Positions 7,636 to 16,418 of a stretch of DNA of 19,591 nucleotides are shown here, piece by piece. The stretch is from Lysobacterales bacterium CG_4_10_14_3_um_filter_64_11 (GTDB taxonomy: Bacteria; Pseudomonadota; Gammaproteobacteria; Xanthomonadales; Xanthomonadaceae): contig PFJA01000135.1 of the NCBI GenBank assembly GCA_002782905.1, positions 1,586-21,176 of the forward strand. Direction: 5' to 3'. Each line of letters opens with the position of its first letter. Positions within the stretch are counted from its first letter, which is position 1. The position numbers and the translations under genes were made by a program. A model generated the notes under the pieces. The model searched no databases. It was given only the letters and a program-made list of their open reading frames with translations, and was not told the origin of the DNA.

Positions 7636-10600
7636 TTACCGCGGCCCGGATGCCGCCGATTCTGCTGCTTCCGGTTCGCGCCCGACGCCTTCCGCTTCCG
7701 GCGCTGGCGCAGCTTGCGGTGCTGGCTCCGCCTCCGGTGCTGGCTCCGCTTCGGGCGGTGCGCCCTTGGCCACCACCTGCACCACCGGCGACGCCCACGG
7801 CCCAGTGACGTGATAGACCGTGCGTGCCGCGCGCTTGATCGGCTTTTGCAACACCAGTTGCGCCAAGGCACCAACCGCCACGCCCACTGGCCCGGCCGCC
7901 AACGCACCGACCGCAGGGAACACGCTGCCGGCCTTGGGCCGCACGTCGATCAGCTGATCGTAATCCTGATCCACCAACCCGGCACGACCGCGCACGCGGA
8001 TTTCCGCCGCTGCCGCCTGCACGATCAAATCGTCGGTCCGCGCCTGACCTGCGGCAATGTCAAAATGGCCTCGCAAGCTGTTGAAGCCAAGGCCGTCGCC
8101 GAAAATGTCGCTGAAATCGAGCAGCAATCGGCGCGGAATCTGGGTGATGCTGACCAGGCCCAGCATGCGCCCGGCACCGGGCTCGACATCCAGTATCCGG
8201 CCTTCCCCGACATCGACGTCGAGCGTGCCGTTGAACACCTTCATGTCGAAATCGGCCGGCGAACCGGGCCAACTGCCCGCCATCAGCACCTTGACCTTGC
8301 CACCGTCGATCATCCCCGAAAAACCCAGGCTATCGAGCATTTTGCCGATATCGTCGCCACGGAACTCGAGCGCAAAGCGCGACCGCGACGCCCCGCCCAT
8401 CTGCGTCCAATCGCCGCTGGCGGTGAGATCCTGCCCCGGGTGGCGGGTTTGCAGTTGTTCGATGTGCATGCCTTCCGGGGTCGGATACGCCTTGATCAGC
8501 GCGTGGCCCAGCTTGGCCTCGCCAAAACGCAGGTCGTCGATCACGAAGTCCAGCGCCGGTACCGCAACGGCATCGGCATGGCTGCTGTTGTCACCGGCTG
8601 GCCGCTGCGAAGGCCAGTACAGGCGCGCAAAGCGGCCGCTGAGTGCCGGCAATGCACTGGGCACATCCAGCACGCCCTTGATCTGGTCGCCATCAAAGCG
8701 AAGTTGCACGCCGTCAGCAACGCGATCGAGCTGCACCCGGGTCTCGGAAAATGCGCGGTCCAGCAGGTCGAGCTGTCCCACCGAAAGATCGACACGACTC
8801 ACCGGCGAGGCCTTGCCATCACCATCACCACGGTCGCTATCGCTCGCGAACCCGGCCCAACCGAGCACGTCGAGCACCGGCACCTCACCGATTACGCTCA
8901 ATCCGGGCTGCTCGGAAAGTGCATCCTCGGCACGGCCAAACGCCAAGCTGCCATCGAGTTGATCGCCGGCACCGGCGTGTGCGCGCATGCGCATCAAGGC
9001 CCCCAGACTGAGTCGCAACTCGCCATCTGCCAGCGGCAGTGGCGTGCGCACATCCAACGGCAATGGCTGCTCTGGCGCCTTGCGCAACGGCGACGGCAGC
9101 AGCAATTCGGTGCCGATCAAATCGCTGAACACGTGCAGCTGCGTGCGGGCGGGCGCGTTGGCTTGCTCGCGGGTTCGATCGATCGCCACGATCCACTCCG
9201 AGCGCCCACGCAACCACGGCCGCAGCCAGTCCAGATCGCGGTAGTGATCGATCAGCATGTCGGCCGCCATCCGGCCACGCAACGACATTTCCAATCCGTT
9301 ACTGCGCTCGGCGGTAAAGTCACCAACCGCGATGGTCAGGCTGGCCATGCCGTCGTCCACCGGCACCGACAGGCCATCGGCAAGCAGGCCACTGTCGGTA
9401 AACCGGATACGGCCATCGGCACGGGCAAAGGCAACATCCCAGCGCGCGTCCGCCAACGGTGCATTGATCAGGTCGATCACGCCGTCGATCTGCTGCGCGC
9501 CCGCTTCGTCCTTGAGTGGCTGCATCATGTTCATGTGCAGGCGCGCGCCGCCGCCGATGCTGAGCCCGGAGACCGCTTCGCCAAACTTCGCATTCAGCGC
9601 ACTGCCACGCACCAGCGCCAACAGTTGCGCTCCGGTGGCGTTGGCGGCCAGATCGAGGTGCAGGCGTCCGTCGCGAAAATCGGCAACCTGGCCATTGATT
9701 TGGTCGATGTCGATGCCGAGCACGTTGGCCCTCGCCTGCACGGCAAAACCACCCGCCACAAACTGGACATCGCCGGTAAAGCCCTGCGCGTCAGGCCAAT
9801 CGGGATGGTAGGCCAGGGTGACATCCTCAAGGCGTAGATTGGACGTGAATCGGCCCTGCCCGTCACGGTAAGGCCATCCCTTTACCGGCCCCGAAATGAC
9901 AATGGTGCCACCCGCGATCCGGCCATCGACCAGGCCACGGTTGAGCCAGTCGACCGCTTTGGGCGACATGTCGTTGAGCAACCAGAAGCGCTTTGCGGCA
10001 ACGATTGGTGCTTCGCCCAGAGTGACGGCGATATCCATACGCGGTGGCTGATCATTGGCAACCGCCACGCGCACATGGCCATCGAGGTGGATTTCTTCGG
10101 CGCCAAGGGCAAAATCCGGGCTGTCGATCTGCCAGCCGGTGTCATCGCGCCACGCCACCACCGCGCCAGCGAGACTGCCGTGGATCGGCGCGGCAAAGCC
10201 TTCCGGCCAGTCGACCTGCAACGCCGGCATGCGCGGATCGAAACGCAACGCATCGCCGGCGAGCGTCAGCTCTCCGCCCATCCCCTCGACACCAGGGCGG
10301 CCGGGCGCGGCCAGCCAGCCGACATCCGTCAATGTGGCGCTGGCGGCAATGTCGCCCTGTGCGTCTTGACGAAAGCTCAGCCGACTCACGCTACCGTGCG
10401 GCGCAGCGCTGTACAGCCAACGGCGCAGCCCGGTGGTGGGTACATCACTCAATGCCAGCAGCGTCGCAACCGTGCCGACAGCGGCTTCGGGCACGTCGAT
10501 GCGGACCTGTGTCCCGCGCTCCACCCGCACGCCGTCCAGCGTCTGTGCGCGGTCGCCATCCTCGATGCGCAACTGCGGCACCTGCAACTGCCAGCGATTG

Positions 10601-11517
10601 CGGCTGCCCCGCCAATACAGGTCGGCACGCAAGCGATCCAGGCCCAGGCGTGGCTCGACATCGCCCGATTGCAGGGTGATTGGAGTCCGCCCACGCATGG
10701 CAAAATCACGCAGGTCGACCAACGCGCGCACCGCTTCGACTTGCTGCTCGCGCAAATCCGCCCAGATCGAAACGTCGCCGGTGGCACCGCGAAGCTCCAC
10801 CCCAGCCACCGCCAGAAGCGGCGCCCAGGCCGCGAGATCGAGGCCGCTGCCGCCGAGAAACAAGCGCCCGTCGTGGCCATCACGCGCCACATCAAGGGTG
10901 GCCGATAGCGGCGAAGCCGGGTCGGCCCACGCCGTTGCACCGGCCCGCACCCGACTGCCACTGACCCGCAGCCGCGCCGCCACGCGCGGCACGTTGAAAT
11001 CGATTGCCAGCGCGGCGGCGTCGATATGCAGGGCGGCATCGACCAACTGCAATTCGCCCAGCCCCTGCAACAGATCCAACGGATCGCTGTTCGGCTCGCT
11101 GCTGCCCACCAAACCGCGCACACCCCAGCGCCCTTGCGCATCACGCACCAAGGCCAGGGTGGCTCCGGACAGCCGCAGCTCAGTGAGTGGCAGGCCGGGA
11201 ATCAGGCCCGAGTAAACCGACACCAACAACTGCGCCTGATCGATTGCAAGGCCGGTGGCCGGATCGCCGATGTGCAGTCCGTTGAGGGTAAACAGTGGCC
11301 CCCGCCGGGTCCATACCGCCGCCGCCGAGGCGACGCGCACCGGCTGCCCGGCCTGCTGGCTCAACCAGGTGGCAATCCGCTCGGGGTGCTGTGCAACCAG
11401 TGGCAACAACTGGCTTGCCGTGGCCATCAGTGTGGCCGCCAGCACCATTGCCACCACCGCGCTGTATGCCAACCAGCGGCGCGCATGGCGCAGCCGACGA
11501 TGCCACCGCCCGGACAT
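7636..11517 (-). CDS. yhdP: YhdP-family AsmA-like envelope protein
   Basis: A 1293-residue inner-membrane-anchored periplasmic protein, close to the E. coli YhdP length (1266). A basic N-terminus is followed by one membrane helix (about residues 17-37), then a long series of beta-rich repeats (DUF3971 and AsmA-like C-terminal regions). The conserved end block includes RMLGLVSITQIPRRLLLDF, FNSLRGHFDI and GPVGVAVGALAQLVLQKPIK. YhdP, TamB and YdbH are bridge-like proteins linked to phospholipid movement to the outer membrane. The last 40 residues are a Pro/Ala/Glu-rich tail with EAEPAP repeats. ATG 11517 has GGAG 7 nt upstream, so it is preferred to an in-frame TTG at 11538 without a ribosome-binding site. 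It begins 24 bp after rng and is the last gene of the run. Its stop lies 27 bp from the convergent acylase stop. Confidence 0.94.
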   Translation of the reverse strand: MSGRWHRRLRHARRWLAYSAVVAMVLAATLMATASQLLPLVAQHPERIATWLSQQAGQPVRVASAAAVWTRRGPLFTLNGLHIGDPATGLAIDQAQLLVSVYSGLIPGLPLTELRLSGATLALVRDAQGRWGVRGLVGSSEPNSDPLDLLQGLGELQLVDAALHIDAAALAIDFNVPRVAARLRVSGSRVRAGATAWADPASPLSATLDVARDGHDGRLFLGGSGLDLAAWAPLLAVAGVELRGATGDVSIWADLREQQVEAVRALVDLRDFAMRGRTPITLQSGDVEPRLGLDRLRADLYWRGSRNRWQLQVPQLRIEDGDRAQTLDGVRVERGTQVRIDVPEAAVGTVATLLALSDVPTTGLRRWLYSAAPHGSVSRLSFRQDAQGDIAASATLTDVGWLAAPGRPGVEGMGGELTLAGDALRFDPRMPALQVDWPEGFAAPIHGSLAGAVVAWRDDTGWQIDSPDFALGAEEIHLDGHVRVAVANDQPPRMDIAVTLGEAPIVAAKRFWLLNDMSPKAVDWLNRGLVDGRIAGGTIVISGPVKGWPYRDGQGRFTSNLRLEDVTLAYHPDWPDAQGFTGDVQFVAGGFAVQARANVLGIDIDQINGQVADFRDGRLHLDLAANATGAQLLALVRGSALNAKFGEAVSGLSIGGGARLHMNMMQPLKDEAGAQQIDGVIDLINAPLADARWDVAFARADGRIRFTDSGLLADGLSVPVDDGMASLTIAVGDFTAERSNGLEMSLRGRMAADMLIDHYRDLDWLRPWLRGRSEWIVAIDRTREQANAPARTQLHVFSDLIGTELLLPSPLRKAPEQPLPLDVRTPLPLADGELRLSLGALMRMRAHAGAGDQLDGSLAFGRAEDALSEQPGLSVIGEVPVLDVLGWAGFASDSDRGDGDGKASPVSRVDLSVGQLDLLDRAFSETRVQLDRVADGVQLRFDGDQIKGVLDVPSALPALSGRFARLYWPSQRPAGDNSSHADAVAVPALDFVIDDLRFGEAKLGHALIKAYPTPEGMHIEQLQTRHPGQDLTASGDWTQMGGASRSRFALEFRGDDIGKMLDSLGFSGMIDGGKVKVLMAGSWPGSPADFDMKVFNGTLDVDVGEGRILDVEPGAGRMLGLVSITQIPRRLLLDFSDIFGDGLGFNSLRGHFDIAAGQARTDDLIVQAAAAEIRVRGRAGLVDQDYDQLIDVRPKAGSVFPAVGALAAGPVGVAVGALAQLVLQKPIKRAARTVYHVTGPWASPVVQVVAKGAPPEAEPAPEAEPAPQAAPAPEAEGVGREPEAAESAASGPR
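7717..7749. repeat. 18-bp-period direct repeat in the yhdP 3' end
   Basis: The 15-mer CGGTGCTGGCTCCGC occurs exactly at 7717-7731 and 7735-7749, with a more diverged copy to the left. The 18-bp period keeps the frame and encodes the repeated EAEPAP hexapeptide of the YhdP tail. Such tracts can gain or lose units by slippage without breaking the gene. Confidence 0.65.
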
Positions 11518-11541
11518 CACTGCACTCCGACGTGGCAACGC

Positions 11542-13026
11542 TCAAAGCAATACGACATCGTATTGCTCCTGCAGGTAATGCTCGTCCGCCTGAAAGCGGA
11601 TGCTCTTGCCAAGAAACTCCTCCAGTTCGGCAACCGCGGCGGACTCCTCGTCAAGAATCTTGTTGACCACCACCGGCGCTGCCATCACCAACAAACGCGA
11701 GGCATCGAACTGACGCACAGCGCGGGTGATCTCGCGGAATATCTCGTAAGTGATGGTATCGGTGGTCTTGACCTTGCCACGGCCACTGCACACCGGGCAC
11801 GGCTCGCACAACTGCCGCCCCAGGCTTTCGGTGGTGCGTTTGCGGGTCATTTCCACCAGACCCAGTATCGAGAAATCGTGGACGGTGGTTTTGGCATGAT
11901 CGCGCAGCAAGGCTTTTTCCAGCGTGCGCAATACCTGCCGGCGGTGCTCGGCGTCGATCATGTCGATGAAATCGATGATGATGATGCCGCCGAGATTGCG
12001 CAGGCGCAGTTGCCGCGCCACCGCCTGTGCGGCCTCCAGATTGGTGCGATAGACCGTCTCTTCGAGGTTTCTTTGACCGAGAAATGAACCGGTATTGACA
12101 TCCACCGTGGTCAATGCCTCGGTTTGATCGAGCACCAGCGAACCGCCGGACTTCAGCGGCACCTCGCGTTTGAGCGCACGCTCAATCTCGTCATCCACGC
12201 CGAACAAGTCAAAAATCGGCCGCTCGCCGGGATAATGCTCCAGGCGATCCGCCCAATCGGGCATGAACTGGCGGGTGAACTCCACTACTTTGGCGAACGT
12301 TTCGTGCGAATCCACCCGCACCTTGTCCACGCCTTGGCGCATCAGATCGCGCACCGCACGCAGTGGCAACGACAATTCTTCGTAGATGCAGTGGCCCACT
12401 TCAGTGGCACCCATGACCGCGCGAATCTGTTGCCACAAGCGCCCGAGGTACGCCATATCCTGCGCCAACACCTCCTCGCCCTGGCCGTCGGCATTGGTGC
12501 GCACGATGTAGCCCATCGGCGAATCGCCGGCATGCGCCGACACCACCGCCTTCAAGCGGTCACGTTCGACCTCGTCCTCGATCCGTGCCGAAATGCCCAG
12601 CACGTGGCTATACGGCAACAGCACCAGACAGCGCGATGGAATCGACAACTGCGTGGTCAGGCGTGCGCCTTTGCTGCCGATCGGGTCCTTGAGCACCTGC
12701 ACGACGATTTCCTGACCCTCGTGCAACAACGCGCTGATCGATGGGATTGGCGCGGCAACCGGGTGCTCGCCGTCGTTCACGATGACCGTTTCCGGCGCCG
12801 CGCGAACGATATCCGAAGCGTGCAGGAAGGCACCGCGGGCCAGCCCAACCTCGACAAAAGCGGCCTGCATCCCGGGCATCACCCGTTGCACCCGCCCTTT
12901 GTAAATATTGCCCACATAGCCGCGCCGGGCGCTGCGCTCGATCTGAACTTCCTGCAGCATGCCGTTTTCAACCACCGCGACGCGGGTTTCGCGCGGGGTG
13001 ACGTTGATCAGGATTTCTTCACTCAC
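11542..13026 (-). CDS. rng: Ribonuclease G
   Basis: Endoribonuclease that trims the 16S rRNA 5' end and takes part in mRNA decay. The 494 residues match RNase G in length and lack the long C-terminal scaffold of RNase E. The start MSEEILINVTPRETRVAVVE is typical of RNase G. An S1 RNA-binding domain follows (about 38-128). The catalytic metal ligands lie in TTVDVNTGS (Asp309) and IIIIDFIDM (Asp352). The zinc-link motif CPVC (410-413) supports dimerisation. The start codon is GTG, with GGGA about 9 nt upstream; no ATG fits the family N-terminus. It sits 41 bp after maf and 24 bp before yhdP. Confidence 0.96.
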   Translation of the reverse strand: MSEEILINVTPRETRVAVVENGMLQEVQIERSARRGYVGNIYKGRVQRVMPGMQAAFVEVGLARGAFLHASDIVRAAPETVIVNDGEHPVAAPIPSISALLHEGQEIVVQVLKDPIGSKGARLTTQLSIPSRCLVLLPYSHVLGISARIEDEVERDRLKAVVSAHAGDSPMGYIVRTNADGQGEEVLAQDMAYLGRLWQQIRAVMGATEVGHCIYEELSLPLRAVRDLMRQGVDKVRVDSHETFAKVVEFTRQFMPDWADRLEHYPGERPIFDLFGVDDEIERALKREVPLKSGGSLVLDQTEALTTVDVNTGSFLGQRNLEETVYRTNLEAAQAVARQLRLRNLGGIIIIDFIDMIDAEHRRQVLRTLEKALLRDHAKTTVHDFSILGLVEMTRKRTTESLGRQLCEPCPVCSGRGKVKTTDTITYEIFREITRAVRQFDASRLLVMAAPVVVNKILDEESAAVAELEEFLGKSIRFQADEHYLQEQYDVVLL

Positions 13027-13067
13027 CGGTATCGTCCCGCAAATCGATAGATCGCCTGTTGCCGCGC

Positions 13068-13637
13068 TCAGCGCCGGCCGGCCAGCGTGCCCAGCAACTG
13101 CGCCGTTTCATGCAGGGGCAAGCCCATGACCGCGGAATAGCTGCCCGACAAATGGCTGATGAACGCTGCCGCACGTCCCTGAATGGCATAGCCACCCGCC
13201 TTGCCACGCCATTCACCGCGGTCGACATAATCTGCCACCTGCGCTGAACTCAGACTGGCGAAACGCACCGTCGACTCGCACACCGCCCGCGCCTCGCGTT
13301 CAGCGCTCAGCAACCACACCACCGAGATCACCTGGTGCGAGCGGCCGGCCAGCCGCTGCAACATGCGGGACGCGTCGGCGGCATCAGCCGGCTTGCCGAA
13401 CACCTCGCCGTCGAGCACGACCTCGGTATCGGCACCAATCACCCGCGCAGCGGGCCGCCCAGCCACTTGCAGCAGGCCGGCGCCAGCCTTTTCGTGTGCC
13501 ACGCGGCTGACATAATCCAGCGCCGGCTCAGCGGGCAAGCGCTGCTCGGGCACATCGACATGCAACACGTCGAATGACACGCCAATCTGGGACAACAACT
13601 CCCGGCGGCGGGGGGATTGCGAGGCAAGAAAAATCAT
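13068..13637 (-). CDS. maf: Maf nucleotide pyrophosphatase (YhdE type, dTTP/UTP)
   Basis: Cytoplasmic enzyme hydrolysing non-canonical or excess dTTP/UTP to monophosphates, 189 residues. It has the N-terminal ASQSPRRRELL, the catalytic GADT with Asp70, FGKP (80-83), GGYAIQG (148-154) and GSYSAVMGLPLHET (165-178). The GYxIQG block is characteristic of the YhdE rather than the YceF (m7GTP) subfamily. ATG 13637 begins the conserved core directly; its ribosome-binding site is weak. Located between rlmH (71 bp) and rng (41 bp), its usual place in gammaproteobacteria. Confidence 0.95.
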   Translation of the reverse strand: MIFLASQSPRRRELLSQIGVSFDVLHVDVPEQRLPAEPALDYVSRVAHEKAGAGLLQVAGRPAARVIGADTEVVLDGEVFGKPADAADASRMLQRLAGRSHQVISVVWLLSAEREARAVCESTVRFASLSSAQVADYVDRGEWRGKAGGYAIQGRAAAFISHLSGSYSAVMGLPLHETAQLLGTLAGRR

Positions 13638-13708
13638 CGCACCAGATTACCCTTTGCAGCGCTGCACAATGTTTCCGAAACCAACACAAGGCTGAACGCG
13701 CAGCGCGG

Positions 13709-14179
13709 TCAACCGCGATGATACGGGTGATTGGCCAGCACGCTGGCGGCGCGGTAAAGCTGCTCGGCAACCAGCAGGCGCACCAACATGTGCGGCAGGG
13801 TCAGCGGCCCAAGCGACCAGATCGCGTCGGCAGCGGCAAGTACCTCGGGCGCATGGCCATCCGGGCCACCAATCAGCAAGGCAAGATCACGCCCGTGTTG
13901 CCGCCAATGGGCCAGGCGCTGCGCCAGTTGGGTGGAGGTAAAAGCATGGCCACTGCCATCGAGGACAACCAGCAGTGCGCCTTTCGGCACTGCCGCACGC
14001 AAGCGCTGGCCCTCGTCGGCAATCGCACGTTGCGGATCGATCCCCTTGCCACGCCGCCCCGGTGGTAGTTCGAGCAAGTCCAGCGGCAACCAATGCGACA
14101 GCCGCTTGCGGTATTCGGCAAAGCCGACAGCCACCCATGCCGGTGCGTGTTCGCCCACGGCGATCAAATTGGCCCGCAT
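13709..14179 (-). CDS. rlmH: 23S rRNA (pseudouridine-1915-N3)-methyltransferase RlmH
   Basis: SPOUT-class methyltransferase that modifies pseudouridine 1915 in helix 69 of 23S rRNA on assembled 70S ribosomes. The 156 residues are near the E. coli size (155). The SAM-binding knot shows LIGGPDG (102-108) and LPHMLVRLLVAEQLYRA, and the protein ends with the diagnostic NHPYHRG. ATG 14179 has a GGGGTGAG ribosome-binding site a few bases upstream. It follows rsfS by 47 bp, the normal arrangement. Confidence 0.97.
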   Translation of the reverse strand: MRANLIAVGEHAPAWVAVGFAEYRKRLSHWLPLDLLELPPGRRGKGIDPQRAIADEGQRLRAAVPKGALLVVLDGSGHAFTSTQLAQRLAHWRQHGRDLALLIGGPDGHAPEVLAAADAIWSLGPLTLPHMLVRLLVAEQLYRAASVLANHPYHRG

Positions 14180-14226
14180 TGCTCACCCCGGTCGCGCAGG
14201 ATCGCGCCGCGATATCGCCACACGGG

Positions 14227-14658
14227 TCAGCCCCGCGCAGCGCGCTCGTCGGCCACGGCCTCGGCATCGTCGCTGGCGGGCGGCTGATCGCCCACCGTCC
14301 ACAGCCGCTCAAGCGCATAGAACTCGCGCACCCGTGGCAGCATGACGTGCACGATCACATCACCCAGATCAACCAGTACCCACTCGGCTTCGCGCTCACC
14401 CTCAACACCGAGCGGCATGGCGCCGGCTTTTTTGGCGAACTGCACCACTTCATCGGCGATCGATTTGACGTGACGCGTGGACGTTCCCGAGGTAACCACC
14501 AGATAGTCGGCGATACTGGTTTTGCCGCGCACGTCGATTTCGACGGAATCCTTCGCCTTGATGTCCTCCAGCGCGTTGCGCACCAGTTGCAGTAGCACCT
14601 CGGGGGTCGGCGCCGGGGTGGGCATCTGGGTTTTGATGACGTGGGCTTGTGAAGTCAA
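14227..14658 (-). CDS. rsfS: Ribosomal silencing factor RsfS
   Basis: Binds ribosomal protein uL14 and blocks subunit joining when nutrients are low. The 143-residue protein has the whole RsfS (DUF143) domain, with DYLVVTSGTSTRHVKSIAD, VEGEREAEWVLVDLGDVIVHVM and the REFYALERLW end. The start is called at TTG 14658, not ATG 14625, because AGGTGAG (14670-14664) lies 5 nt before the TTG while nothing suitable precedes the ATG. The resulting N-terminus MTSQAHVIKTQMP also resembles the extended one I recall from Xanthomonas homologues. A short acidic tail follows the domain. It lies between nadD (96 bp upstream) and rlmH. Confidence 0.95.
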   Translation of the reverse strand: MTSQAHVIKTQMPTPAPTPEVLLQLVRNALEDIKAKDSVEIDVRGKTSIADYLVVTSGTSTRHVKSIADEVVQFAKKAGAMPLGVEGEREAEWVLVDLGDVIVHVMLPRVREFYALERLWTVGDQPPASDDAEAVADERAARG

Positions 14659-14663
14659 CGGGT

Positions 14664-14670
14664 CTCACCT
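14664..14670 (-). promoter_or_regulatory. Ribosome-binding site that sets the TTG start of rsfS
   Basis: AGGTGAG, a near-perfect Shine-Dalgarno sequence, is 5 nt upstream of TTG 14658-14656 on the minus strand. A strong site combined with a weak start codon suggests rsfS translation is tuned to a set level. Confidence 0.7.
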
Positions 14671-14754
14671 GTCTGTAGATTGTGCCGCCGCAATCGCCCA
14701 GCGGGCGCAGCAGCGGAGTTTCAACGTGGCGCATAGTGTAGTGCAATGCGCCGT

Positions 14755-15390
14755 TCAACACCCATATAGATGATTTTCACGGATATAGCCGGCTACCGCA
14801 GCGGGCACCATGCTCTCCCACTCGCCCCGTTCCCGCAAACGCTGGCGCAGCAAACTCGATGACTGCGGATGGCTGCCGGCGTCGAGCACGAACACGCGCC
14901 CGGCCGGCAACCGGTGCAGGTCTTCGGCCTGCGTGCTCCAATGCCCTTCGAGCGCCTGCGCCAACGGTTCGGGCAGAGCAGCGAGCGCGTAACCGGGGCG
15001 CGCGACTACCACCAAATGCGCCAGTGCGATCAGCTCGCGCCACAGATGCCAGGACGGTAACTGCAAAAACGCGTCGGCACCGAGCACCATGCCCAGCGGC
15101 GCATGCTCACCCAACTGCTCGCGCAGCTCCAGCGCCGTCAACACGCTCCACGACGGTCCGCCGCGGCGCAGCTCGCGCTGATCCACGCTCAGGCCCGGCG
15201 CATCGGCAATCGCCAACGCCAACATCCGGGCGCGGTGCTCGGCACTGGCTGACGGCTGATCGCGGTGTGGCGGATTGGCCGCCGGGATCAGCCGCACCTC
15301 GGCACGCAGCGTCACTGCCGCCGCGCGCGCCAGCGCAACATGGGCGCGGTGCACCGGATCGAACGTACCGCCGTAAAACAGACTCAACAT
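14755..15390 (-). CDS. nadD: Nicotinate-nucleotide adenylyltransferase
   Basis: Transfers AMP from ATP to nicotinate mononucleotide, giving deamido-NAD in NAD synthesis. The 211 residues match the family. The nucleotidyltransferase motif is GGTFDPVHRAH (7-17), with His14 and His17; the usual HxGH glycine is alanine here. Other family matches are IPAANPPHR, ADAPGLSVDQREL, GADAFLQLPSWHLW and the end block YIRENHLYG. The C-terminal ISSTxxR motif is present as QSSSLLRQR. Its ATG overlaps the end of holA by 7 bp (ATGTTGA), so translation is probably coupled. Confidence 0.95.
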   Translation of the reverse strand: MLSLFYGGTFDPVHRAHVALARAAAVTLRAEVRLIPAANPPHRDQPSASAEHRARMLALAIADAPGLSVDQRELRRGGPSWSVLTALELREQLGEHAPLGMVLGADAFLQLPSWHLWRELIALAHLVVVARPGYALAALPEPLAQALEGHWSTQAEDLHRLPAGRVFVLDAGSHPQSSSLLRQRLRERGEWESMVPAAVAGYIRENHLYGC

Positions 15391-16415
15391 GGCACTAGTC
15401 GTCGCGTCGCACGCGGCTCGGCGATTGCCGCCAACAGGCGATCCAGCACTTGCCAGGGGTCACCGTCGGCGCGGCCTTTGGCGATGCGATCGATCTGCGC
15501 GCACAAGCCGACAAAACGCTCCCAATGCACCGCACTGTGACGCTGCAAGGCACGACGATACAGCGCCTGCCGCGAGTCCCAGACGCGATCCGCACGCATC
15601 GCAGAACCGACATCGGCGCCCGCCGCCGCGACGGCGGCGTAGCCGGCGATACGGCGCACTTCCGCGGCCACCCAGCCCATCAACGCCAATACCGAATCGC
15701 CTTCGGCACACAGGCTGGCACTCATTCGCAGTGCCCGCGCGGCATCGCCTGCCAGCGCCGATTCCAGCAACCCGAACACGTTGTAACGCGCCGAGTCGGC
15801 CACCGCCTGCGCCATCGCCGGCGCATCCAGGCGCGCGCCGGGGGCAAGCAAGGCCAGCTTGTCGACCTCCTGCGCCGCGGCAAGCAGATTGCCTTCGACC
15901 CGTTCCACCAGCACATCGATCGCCTCGCGGTTGGCACTCAGACCACGCGCCGACAGCCGCCGCCCAAGCCATGCCGGCAATTCGCTGGCACGCAGTTGCG
16001 GACACAGCACCACCGCACCGGCCTTCGCAATGCACTCGCTCCAGCGGCCGCCATGCTTGTTGCTCCAGTCGCCGGCGCAGATCAGCACCAGGGTGTCGGC
16101 GGCAAGGTCATCACACAGGCGTTCCAGCGCCTGCGCGCCATCGCGTCCCGGTTTGCCGGTGGCCAGACGCAGGTCGAACAGACGCCGTGGCGCGAACAGG
16201 CTCGGTGCGCTGAGCTCGTAACGCAACGTGTTCCAGTCAAACCGATCATCAACGTCGTAGACCACGCGTTCGGCAAAGCCGTCGGCGCGGGCGCGGGCAC
16301 GAATGGCATCGGCGGCTTCCTGCACGCGCAGCGTTTCGGCGCCGGCAACCAGATAAATCGCGTGCAGCGGTTTTGCTTGCAGCTCTGCCACCAATTGCTC
16401 GGGGGTCAGCGCCAT
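15384..16415 (-). CDS. holA: DNA polymerase III, delta subunit
   Basis: Subunit of the clamp loader that opens the beta sliding clamp. The 343 residues match E. coli HolA length and pattern: N-terminal MALTPEQLVAELQ with HAIYLVAGAETLRVQEAADAIR, a central Rossmann-like part (ADTLVLICAGDWSNK), the region LSARGLSANREAIDVLVERVEGNLLAAAQEVDKL (cited in part), and a helical C-terminal collar domain. It starts 3 bp after lptE ends and overlaps nadD by 7 bp. This lptE-holA-nadD order is a classic gammaproteobacterial arrangement. Confidence 0.94.
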   Translation of the reverse strand: MALTPEQLVAELQAKPLHAIYLVAGAETLRVQEAADAIRARARADGFAERVVYDVDDRFDWNTLRYELSAPSLFAPRRLFDLRLATGKPGRDGAQALERLCDDLAADTLVLICAGDWSNKHGGRWSECIAKAGAVVLCPQLRASELPAWLGRRLSARGLSANREAIDVLVERVEGNLLAAAQEVDKLALLAPGARLDAPAMAQAVADSARYNVFGLLESALAGDAARALRMSASLCAEGDSVLALMGWVAAEVRRIAGYAAVAAAGADVGSAMRADRVWDSRQALYRRALQRHSAVHWERFVGLCAQIDRIAKGRADGDPWQVLDRLLAAIAEPRATRRLVPC

Positions 16416-16418
16416 CGG

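Noticed and set aside
7714..9837. 707-codon plus-strand open frame opposite yhdP
   Set aside because: Antisense shadow: His/Arg/Gln-rich, no domain or signal, no ribosome-binding site, and yhdP is clearly conserved on the other strand.
11518..11538. TTG start at 11538 for yhdP
   Set aside because: No ribosome-binding site precedes it, whereas ATG 11517 has GGAG at a good distance.
13655..13666. Perfect 12-bp palindrome TGCAGCGCTGCA upstream of maf
   Set aside because: A 12-bp palindrome is expected several times by chance in 20 kb, and there is no U tract or regulator nearby to give it meaning.
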